Shown here one piece after another: positions 1 through 9,200 of a stretch of DNA of 11,881 nucleotides; within the stretch, counting starts at the first letter, position 1, and each line of letters begins with the position of its first letter. The notes below the pieces were generated by a model. That model did not search any database, had not been told where the DNA came from, and was given only the letters and a program-made list of their open reading frames with translations. Source of the DNA: Saccoglossus kowalevskii (Eukaryota > Hemichordata > Enteropneusta > Harrimaniidae). The position numbers were made by a program, and so were the translations under genes. The DNA lies in the NCBI RefSeq assembly GCF_000003605.2, contig NW_003155252.1:20897-32777 (forward strand), written 5' to 3'.

Positions 1-853
1 CCATTTACCGAGCCAGACAGCTTCAGTTTTGTCCATGTTAATTCTCAGCCTTGAGCATTTCTCAAAATCCCCCAATAAGTTAAATAGCACCCCAGCAGAT
101 TTTTCGTTTGAATTGAAGCATGACATGTCGTCCGCAAATGCTGCTTCTTTAATTTCTTTTCCCGATATGATAATACCTTTGATTTCTTGTTTTGATCTAA
201 TAGCCACCAGCAGAGTTTCTAAAACTAAAATGAAGAGCATCGGAGACAGAGGGTCTCCTTGTCTGACTCCCCTTTGCAACTCAAAGTATCCCGTACTATA
301 TCCGTTATTCATCACGCAACATACAATATTTGTATACAATGATTTCACCCACCTTTGAAATTGAGGACCGAATTGAAATTTCTCTAATGCATAGGGCAAG
401 CTACTCCCAACTGAGCGTATCAAAGGCCTTTTCAAAATCTACTGCTATTAGCAGAGCCTCCTTACAAGTTTGTTCTATGTAGTGATACACCTCACTAATT
501 AATCTTGCATAATCACTAATATTGCGGCCTTTAACAAAAGCTGCCTGGGTTTCGCCAATTAGTTCAGGAAGAACAGATTTCAATCGCTTAGCAAGACATT
601 TGGATGCCAATTTTGCATCCACGTTCATCAATGAAATTGGCCTCCAGTTTTTCAATAAACGTTTATCTCGTCCAGGTTTGTCTATTAGTGTAATGATACT
701 TTGTTTCTGAGAGGTCGAAAATTCTCCCTGCTCAAAGGCCAAGTTTAATGAGTTCACTACCAGATTTCTTACCAGTGGCCAATATGCCTTATAAAACTCA
801 ACCGTTAAGCCATAGTTTCCTGGGCTTTTATTTTCTTTCGAATTTAATAATAG
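1..853 (-). pseudogene. 5'-truncated L1/Tx1-like LINE reverse transcriptase
   Basis: Read from 853 down on the minus strand, the sequence contains KENKSPGNYGLTVEFYK, then NWRPISLMNVDAKLASK, AAFVKGRNISDYARLI, LLIAVDFEKAFDTLSWE, RGVRQGDPLSPMLFILVLE and AAFADDMSCFNSNEKSAG. These are the successive reverse-transcriptase blocks of L1/Tx1-type non-LTR retrotransposons, with FADD at the catalytic site. A frameshift near 400-405 (apparent 1-nt insertion after SWE, immediately followed by TAG) separates two frames, so the copy is dead. Homology starts abruptly near 850, just before the K-x-x-KSPG block, and the frame has a stop at 854-856, as expected of 5' truncation on insertion. The 3' part lies beyond the left edge of the window. 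Confidence 0.93.
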
Positions 854-2153
854 TTAACACTCGTTGTATCCCAAAACGGTATCATTGAAACCACCATTTC
901 GACCACTCCTGTGCCAGTGATCAGTGTTTGGACGAGCGGTCGGTGTTTTCATTAAGTGAGCGAGAGGACAAAAAAAGCTAATAATGCGGTCATTTTCCGG
1001 TCGGAAAATACCATGCGGTTGGAAAGTTGGGCGAAATGAGTACTGTAGTTCAAGTGATGTTAGCGTATTTCTAATTTAGTTTTAATTCGTAAAATATTTA
1101 TTTACTCACTGCTCACTATAGCTAGAACGCTGTACGTGTCTTCTGCCGATTTCACGCAACCAAAAACATGATTTTTCATTTGTGATTTTGAGAAACTTAA
1201 CATGAATCGTTATGGCATTCATACGCACAACACCTCACCATGTTTAACAAGGTCTTTCATAGTAGCACTTCTATGGGATTGACGTACTAGAATGAATGGG
1301 TTCACTGATGGCGTCTTGACTGGCCCTCTAGAGGCGAAATGACGCCAGGCAAAGCGGATTTTTGTCATCTACTTCACAGCCCGTTTTATACCCGATATTT
1401 AGGACATTTCGCAGCACATACAAGTTGTTTTTATTGACAGAATTCATTCATAGATCTCAAATTTCCTGTACAGAGTGTCAAAAGCCAGACCTCTGCTCCC
1501 TTTAAACGACATAAAAGTTCATGTGAATATGGGAACTCGGCGATGGGCATTCTAGAAAATATGGAGTGGTTGTATTAAGAGAAAATAAAAATCGGTGTTT
1601 TTTGCAGCCGATATGCATGCATGCAGCATGGAATAGACTAATACATGCGTAAACAAGCTAGACAAAATTAAATTAAATCACGCCGCAAGAGGGCGTACTT
1701 TATTCTGTAGCAGCATGGGCGTGTAATTATGTGATTAGATATCAAGACGCCCTCTTTGAATCATTGCACCACCTAGATACAGACGTTGTACCGTGAACCA
1801 TCAAGACAGTTCATCATACCGCCGACTATTTGATTCAAATGTACACGCTAATGTTATCAATTCATCAAGGAATTATACAAGTTTTTTTCTAATCTCAACA
1901 ATTGTGTGATACTAAGTCACCAGGGAAGACACAAGCCGTGTGGCAACCCGGATTATCACAACTGAAGAGCACTAGGCAGCCCCAAACTGGTAAACATCTA
2001 CATGGCTAGCAATTAACCGAACAAATGTACATCTACAAATCTAACACGCGGTGCATCATGGTACACTTTAACATTCTGGACTGACAATCAAGTGATTGCG
2101 AATTCGAGCCTTGGCTATAATACATGTATAGGGATGTAATTTTGAGCAATTCA
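854..2153. other. Intergenic stretch without recognisable genes
   Basis: No coding region can be supported here on either strand. Small structures seen: a hairpin ATTTTCCG-GT-CGGAAAAT at 992-1009 flanked by two ATGCGGT copies (984-990, 1013-1019); a nested palindrome at 1309-1347 (TGGCGTC and GACGCCA around CCTCTAGAGG); and an ATGC run at about 1614-1625 (TGCATGCATGCA). An inverted-repeat segment at 1681-1758 is listed separately. Confidence 0.6.
1681..1758. mobile_element. Possible 78-bp miniature inverted-repeat element
   Basis: The 10-bp arms AAGAGGGCGT (1687-1696) and ACGCCCTCTT (1747-1756) are perfect inverted repeats. The 5-bp sequence AATCA flanks the segment on both sides (1676-1680 and 1759-1763) and could be a target duplication. 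The outermost bases of the two ends do not match well, so this may be chance. No transposase is present. Confidence 0.3.
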
Positions 2154-2161
2154 ATGAAATC

Positions 2162-2307
2162 TAGTGGCGGATCCAGAGGGGGGGGGGCATCCCCCCAAAA
2201 CGCATGACGATTCATATCATCTGGATTACGCATAGTTTCTCTGCGATTTACGCTCCGTAATTTTAAACGAAGCTTGCCCCCAATACATTTTGTTGGATCC
2301 ACCACTG
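2162..2307. mobile_element. 146-bp hAT-type MITE
   Basis: The left end TAGTGGCGGATCCA and the right end TGGATCCACCACTG are inverted repeats (12 of 14 match). The flanking 8-mers ATGAAATC (2154-2161) and ATGAAATT (2308-2315) form an 8-bp target duplication with one mismatch. An 8-bp duplication with a CAGTGGCG-type terminus is the hAT superfamily pattern. Ten G at 2178-2187 followed by six C at 2191-2196 can pair near the left end. It has no coding capacity and lies past the candidate poly(A) site of the sialyltransferase. Confidence 0.85.
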
Positions 2308-2580
2308 ATGAAATTACTCCTAGAGCTTCTCTATACCCGGTAGTAAATGAGAAATCGAGTATAAAATGATTGGCTGTATAATAGCTGGGGTTATATTGTC
2401 CCTGGGGAATTCAACGGAGTTGGCTAATGACTTTCAAGTTGACTCTGTACATGTGCAAGACCAATTGATCATACAATACAAAACGCGTTTTAATTTTCTA
2501 CGAAAACACGGCCACTACTACCCCTTCTCCAACCAAGCAAAAGTCAACGATGATTCAAGAACAAGTATATGAAATTCTCT

Positions 2581-3060
2581 TTTATTTGTAAAATTAAATA
2601 CGTCATAGTTTCAGAGTAAAAACTGAATATCATTTTAATGATCTTCTGTTAATTTTGATTAGATGTGTAAGATGACGGAAAAGGGTGAAGATAACTATAA
2701 ACCAAAGTTGCCGAACTAATTACCGAACAATATGCGGTTTACGTAGAGTGTCACTCGGGCTGCAACGGATTACTTCGGGTACTACTCGGCATATACTGAG
2801 TTTAACATATTAGCACCAAAAACATTATCGGAATCCTAATTGGTTATCCGATTCATAGGTATGGTCACTTATTATGCAAAACCTAATCAGATGTAAAAAC
2901 AAACTAAATCTCATCTAACTCGTCTCGGTGTTTTGTGACTCAGGATAACAGCAAAAGAGCTATGTTCACGGATTCACACATTCATCTATGCCCTTTTCGG
3001 TTTATGCATGTGATCTGCTTACCCGGAAACTAGAAATGGAAAAATCTCGGTACTTTAAAG
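2581..3060 (-). promoter_or_regulatory. Candidate 3' UTR of the sialyltransferase with poly(A) signal
   Basis: The first canonical AATAAA on the minus strand after the stop codon lies at 2581-2586 (TTTATT on the plus strand), giving a 3' UTR of roughly 490-510 nt. A variant signal ATTAAA lies slightly earlier in the transcript at 2634-2639. No coding potential is evident here. The short plus-strand open frame at 2366-2572 has no recognisable features. The cleavage site cannot be seen from sequence alone. Confidence 0.5.
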
Positions 3061-3216
3061 TCACGTATGAAGATTAATGATCCCCAGTTCATTCAAACGT
3101 GCCCATAATTTATTTTCGGTGGTGTAGTCGTGATTTGCATATTCAACATGGCGGCCATTGTCGTAATAATGATCCGTATAGTTTGAATAACTTGCTCCAA
3201 CTCCATAGACATCAAC
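3061..3216 (-). CDS. Sialyltransferase exon 9: motifs III and VS, stop
   Basis: Residues 419-469 and TGA. It starts VDVYGVGAS (end of motif S) and continues with a sequon NYT at 430, TDHYYDN (motif III, H434-D437) and [14 protein letters not shown] (motif VS; H447 is the likely catalytic base and E452 the partner). It ends [11 protein letters not shown], the short tail usual in the family. The acceptor is GTTTGTTGCAG|GTT. Confidence 0.96.
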   Translation of the reverse strand, partial: VDVYGVGASYSNYTDHYYDNGRHVEYANHDYTTENKLWARLNELGIINLHT

Positions 3217-6200
3217 CTGCAACAAACAATACTCAAAGTAAACACACTCGGTGACTCATATTAAAACAATTTCGATACAATACTAGCCGACATTATTTCA
3301 AAGTAAGGACATTTTGAATGAATCGACCACCACGTAAAACTGGCAGACGCCGAGACCGCAATATGGTTAGTTTATGTAAAATTTGTAAGTGATCGTTCCC
3401 TGGAAATACATGAAGGACAACTTAGATTCTTACTTGTGTGTCAAAGCGTGCTCTGGTCCAACACACTGGACGGAAATAGCCGCCGAGGTCTCGTTGGGGG
3501 CGAGAGAACCGCGCGACTTAATACCCCTCAAATAGTGTTCGATCCCTCCCGTTATTGCGTTTACTGTTCCAACTATACTAGTTACATAAATGAGTAGAAC
3601 AGAAGAAGCGATCGACGGGGGGGGGGGGACTAAACACTATTAGTACACTATTTGAGGGACAAAACAAGTTGTTGTTCTAAACGAGATTTCGGTGGCCGTT
3701 TACGTCGAAGATGGTGCCTATATAGGAGTGGTTGCACAACAGTGCAACATGCAATTATATGACCACTGTTGTATTATGATTTGCTTGAAAATTCCTTCCA
3801 CAAATATACACACATATTCCATTCAACCAACTTGAGAACGAAGTAATGGGTTCCCAGACTGGATGAGCCAACCAACGAAGAAACGGTTTCCCCGTGTGAA
3901 CAAATAACGGCGGCAAGTTTTCTCATATGAACCAATCATTGCGTTAAAAATATCAATTTGCTTGTACTAGCAACACAGTTTCAGTCATATTACCAATTCA
4001 ATTGAAATCGCTACATTAATCAGATTTTGCAACATTATTACGTCATGTTCCGAGAACTGATTAATGTTTTTAAAATCGGTAAAAATTTAGTGAACCAATA
4101 TGTGGCATGGTAACAAGCCCGTACGATCGATTATCGAAACGCTAAAGCTGTCATTGAAGTGACATATTAGTATTGAAGAAAAAGTAGGAAAATACACAGC
4201 CACTAATCTATAAAACAGTCAGATAAATGCTTTCTCAAAACTTTCTAATTGACCGATAGCCACAAACGAGTCAGAAAAACAGTATGTAACACACACATAG
4301 GAACAAACCAATATTTTCATGTGTAATTTAACCAAAAATCTATCTCGTTTAGAAAAAATGTGCAATTCTTTAACTTCATACACATATTAAATAAATGTTG
4401 GTGACTGGCGATTATATATTTTTTAAACCGAGTGGCATTTTTTCCAGCTAGGTCATACCCTATACACGCACGCTAAAACTTACATCAATATCATAGATAT
4501 TTTTGATTTCCCGGCCAAGAATTAAACTACGATATCATGATATACGTCATGTTTCTCTCTCAAAACGAAACATCCTGGCAAATTTGAAAGTGACTATCTC
4601 AATCTCTAATACAAAGTGATGCCCGGAAATGTTTTAGAATTGCCGTAGTTATAGTTGCCAAATTATTTATGACTGAAATCCCAACTATCATTTATGCACT
4701 AAACCCTATCTGACATCGCACATTCAAGTGTTAGTAATAAAACCAATCGTGCCCACGGATTAACAATGTATTTTAACTTACTTCATCACAAGTATGCAAT
4801 GCTACGAGTAGCATAAATGCCCCTGTTTGCGGGCGATAAATATCCCTTTTACGACCTGGCGAGTCAACCCAGCTGAAAGAAAATATAGTTCAATAAATTA
4901 CATTCATCAGACTATTCGGCAATTATAAGTTTAAAACAAAAATGAGTATGCTACAACTGGTCATAGATGAAATGCACTGATAAATCAAATTATTTACACA
5001 GAGTTCAACTTGTGTGAATTTGTATATGTTTAAGGATGTAGTAGACTTTCGTTGGGCAAAACAGAAAAAGCTTGATAAAAATAATAATAATGATTAATGA
5101 CTAACAATTTTTACATGTTGTTGTAGCCCTTGCAACACTCTATCCAACAAATATGATAACACTAATGTCAACATTAAGTACGTCACGTGACTGCTAAATA
5201 AACAAAATCGATTGTTCTGCTATTTTTTTTACTGCTACTAGAAAACGAAAACAGCCAACACATTTTTTATGAGAAAAGAAAGACTACAATGTTTTCAAAA
5301 ATAATGTAAATGTTCTGTTAAACCAAAATGCGAAGCTTTTGTTGCTGGTGAGAACGCCCATTTTTACTGTCCTGTTCACTATCTCCAAGATTGTTCAAAT
5401 ATTTTTAAACATTTGTTTAATAAATATAAAAATGGTAACAAATGTAAACCCCCCAACTCCGTTGAAAGGATAGTTTTGAAACGCTAAACGTTTAGATTTA
5501 GAGCTACTGTGCACACATTGAATTGTCACAGCCGTCGCGCCACTTCCTATCCGGTTTGAGTCTCGGGCTGTATAACGACGGCAAAGATGAAAGAGAACCT
5601 GCTTCAAGCTCGAAAATATATTGTTCACTATATATTACATATTATTTTTGACACCCACCTCCAAAATAAATATCTTGAAAAGTCTGGATGCAGGACCTTG
5701 ACATTGTTGTTATTTAGCTTGACAGGAAAAGTTGGTGGAGATCTGCGTTTACAAACATAACAGTATATATTACAAACAACCGTATATACGAGTGAATACT
5801 GAAACTACTAGAATGTCTATAACAGGGCTACTTAATTGTAACTCGTGTACTGTATCGACCGCCTTGTTTTCGTCAAGACTAGCGATGTTTCAGTGACGAC
5901 GAACAAAATGCACACGTACATTTAGTTCGTAAATTTAACCAAACTACTGCTCAGTTGTGGTCTGATAACAGTGATGCGCACGTGTCATGACATATTTAGC
6001 AATCACTGTCAGTCCCTAAACTACTAGTATTGAAGGTGTTCTGCTTCACTGTTTTTGACGAGAACGAGGCTGTGATGCAAATATGGGTAGCGGCCATAAT
6101 TGACGGCTGACACAACCCTCATTAATACCTAATAATAATAACATTATATACATAGCCCTGCTGGCTTTGTTATTTCTTTTGTCACCAGATTAGTTATTAG

Positions 6201-9200
6201 ATGGTATGATTACACCAAGGTAGCAGTATGGAAAAAAAAAACTAATATTTTCAGTTTGAAATGTAAATTTGTTACTACATTCGTATTTCTAAATAACTTT
6301 ACCTAGAGCTTTAATTTATGACAATATTTCTCTATTTTCTCTTTTCTATAATGTATAGTGATATATTAAGACAAGATCATCAGCATAAAACTGAGAGCGA
6401 ACTTTGTCATTAGTTAGTTGAACCTGATTCGTGGAATTGTATTACAGTGAATGATTTAGATCACTGACATATGTATATGGAAGAACATGTGGCTCATAAC
6501 ACATCCCTGTCTTACATCTTTGTTGGTTTCAAACACACGGGACACCTCATTTTCAAAACGTATACATGATTTTGTAAGTTGATATATACGTATGCTTAAT
6601 TCATTTGAAGATGTTTTCAGCAACACCGTTATTGAGCAATTTATAGAATAACCTCTCTCTCCAAACGTTATCAAAGGTATTTTGAAATCAATAAGAAGTA
6701 AGTATATAATTTGTTTTGTTTATTTGTAGATATTCATGGACTGTTTTTAAATACAAAAATGTGATCACTGGTTCGATAACTTTTCCTAAATCCTGTCTGA
6801 TTATTACTTTTACATATTTTACTCTCTAAGATTTGGCCAAGTTTATTGTTTTAATAAATCTGGACCATCATATCCAGACTCTTTCTAAGTTTTAGCTTAC
6901 TAATTGCTATTTTAACTTCTCTTTCTGTTAATTATCATTATTATTTCATTGTTGTTTTTTTACATTTTTTTATTATTCATAAACAAAAAATACAGAATAT
7001 AAGGAAATAAATACAGAAATAAATAGTAATTTACGATTTCATTGTTTATAGTATTCATTCCAGGCTTCAAGCTAAATTTAACTCTTTTTAGATTCTTTAA
7101 TTTTATTGCTTACAGTATTTGCCAATCACGGGATATATGGTGCACCATACTAAACGTCCCGCCACTTGACAAATGATTCCAGAGATGAAAATCTATTTCC
7201 AGAATAAGTTAGAATAATAATAACATTCATCAATGTGATTACCTGCTATAACCGTCCTGACTACGAGGCAATGGCTTACCAGACAGGGCGGCGCCTATGA
7301 CCTGATAGCTCCATTGTTCACATGGAACTAAGACGTAACGAATATCCTATTATGAAACAATGAAAATACGTTAAGATGTACATTCATCATGTTATGCCAT
7401 GTATTTATAAAGTTACTGTGTGTATTCTTTATTACGTTAAGGTGTACATTCATCATGTTAATTGTCTGCATTCATCGTGTTATGGTGTATATTTATTGTG
7501 TAAAGGTATGCATATATTATATAATGGTGCTCGTTTATCATGTTATAGCATTATTTGTTGTGCTGTGGTATGCATTCATTAGGTTATGGTGCGCATTCAT
7601 CATGTTATGATGTGTATTTATCGTGCTATGGTGTGTATTTATTGTGTTAAGATATGTATATATTATATTATGGTGCTCGATTATCATGTTATGGCGTGTA
7701 TTTGTTGTGCTGTGATATGCATTCATTAGGTTATGGTGCGCATTCATCATGTTATGATGTGTATTTATCGTGCTATGGTGTGTATTTATTGTAGTAAGAT
7801 ATGTATATATTATATAATGGTGCTCGTTTATCATGTTATGGCGTGTATTTGTTGTGCTATGGTATGCATTCACTAGGTTATGGTGCGCATTTATGTTATG
7901 GCGTGTATTTGTTGTGCTATGGTATGCACTCATTAGGTTATGGTGCGCGTTCTTCATGTTATAGTGTGTATTTATCGTGCTATGGTGTGTATTTATTGTG
8001 TCTCGGTATGCATTCATTATGTAATGTTTTCATTCATCATCATCATGTCATAGTGTAAATGTATTGCTACATGGTGTGTATTGTTCATGATTTAAGGTGT
8101 ATCCACACGTCCATTATTCAAACCGTCAGAATATCGATTCATTCACAACTGTAAACAAAAACAGTTCGGTTTACCTTTCCGTTGGGGGCGCTTTTATACC
8201 CATATTTGTTACCACCCCTGATAGAGTTATCCAAGGTTACCATGGTGAACACGTAGTGACTTGTCTTATCCCCTACATCAGATTCAAAGCCTTTGGTAAC
8301 AGCTACATTCACCCTGTGGTGTATCATACAGTATGGACGTGTTATTATTATTATTATTATCATTATCGCGGAAAGACGAGATCATTACAGAATTCGCCCC
8401 AAGAAAGAGCCTCAGTTTGTAATGCGCTTGTTCGTATTCAATGAAGAAACGCACGCATTAATAGTAACAACAAATCTGCATTTCAATTAAAGAGAAACGA
8501 TCAATTTCCACTTATTTAATGCCAGTTCTATTTACAAATGCATGTCTTGGTTGTACATTGTCACCAATCTGATGTGGTACCCGCATACACGTATGACATG
8601 ACAATTGCATTCAATTGTCTATGTCAATACGTGTTAACTTTCCCATGCTTATTACTTTAATGTTCACATTCCTACACCTATATGTAATATCTAATGTATT
8701 GTTTAAAGCCTAAACCATATTAACACTTTTATACACGCCGTGTCAAACGTCACCATGACTGTCTAGCACTCCTTATTTGGCATGTTAGTAAGTTCTAACC
8801 AATCACGTTGACTTGTGCTAGGCGTCGTAGTGACGTCACGATATCACGTGGTTTCACTTATAAATAGGGGGACTGATGAGAAAGAGGGAGCGGAGGTTAT
8901 ACGGGAGGTCTGTCTCTAGGCGTGGCTGTAAAGCCATCGCCTGGAAACCAAGTTTACACTTCACTGTATTATCACTGTATCTGATGTCTCCACGAATAAA
9001 TATCCTGATTGTATCACCACTACCCTCAACAGTTCAAAATATGAGTCTGTTACAACATGCTATACAATGAAAGGTTGAAACTGTGATGATGGTGATCTAT
9101 TATTGGCCATTATATTATGTTCTTATCCATTAAAATTGACGCATAAACATAGTCAGGATGCTGGAGGTTAATATAATATTAACTTTATAAAATATCTCGT

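Larger units (their letters stand above)
8559..9054 (+). mobile_element. Solo LTR (probably Ty3/Gypsy-type), antisense to the host gene
   Basis: The segment begins TGTCACC and ends TGTTACA, an imperfect TG...CA inverted terminus, and is flanked by the 4-bp repeat ACAT (8555-8558 and 9055-9058). Inside, in the right order for an LTR on the plus strand, lie a CRE (TGACGTCA, 8831-8838), an E-box (CACGTG, 8845-8850), a TATA box (TATAAATAG, 8859-8867), a stem-loop (8919-8941) and AATAAA (8995-9000) shortly before the end. The length of 496 bp is normal for a Gypsy LTR. No primer-binding site, gag-pol or second LTR follows, so it is a solo LTR left by recombination. The superfamily is inferred from the 4-bp duplication and layout only. 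Confidence 0.8.

Noticed and set aside
29-710. Plus-strand open frames at 29-358 and 522-710
   Set aside because: They are antisense shadows of the LINE reverse transcriptase on the minus strand.
2033-2305. Minus-strand open frame of 90 codons
   Set aside because: It runs through the hAT-type MITE and its G/C homopolymers and shows no protein motif.
2366-2572. Plus-strand open frame of 68 codons with a hydrophobic start
   Set aside because: It has a signal-peptide-like beginning but no recognisable domain and no visible promoter, and it overlaps the region just past the sialyltransferase poly(A) signal. Too short to support.
5395-5628. Minus-strand open frame of 77 codons and a B-box-like GGTTTGAGTCTC at about 5554
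   Set aside because: No protein motif is visible, and no matching A box or tRNA fold was found, so neither a gene nor a SINE can be supported.
7376-8058. Plus-strand open frames with Y/C/G-rich repeats
   Set aside because: They come from the 21-bp minisatellite, whose unit is a multiple of three. The composition and intronic place argue against a gene.
7370-8103. CRISPR-like repeat array
   Set aside because: Units are contiguous 21-mers without unique spacers, in an intron of an animal gene. It is a minisatellite.
8097-8490. Plus-strand open frames over exon 5 and the TTA microsatellite
   Set aside because: They are antisense to exon 5 of the sialyltransferase. The Y- and I-rich runs are translation of the microsatellite.
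8876-9070. Plus-strand open frame of 64 codons just after the LTR TATA box
   Set aside because: It starts in the R region and runs through the poly(A) signal and LTR end into flanking DNA. No gene is expected there.
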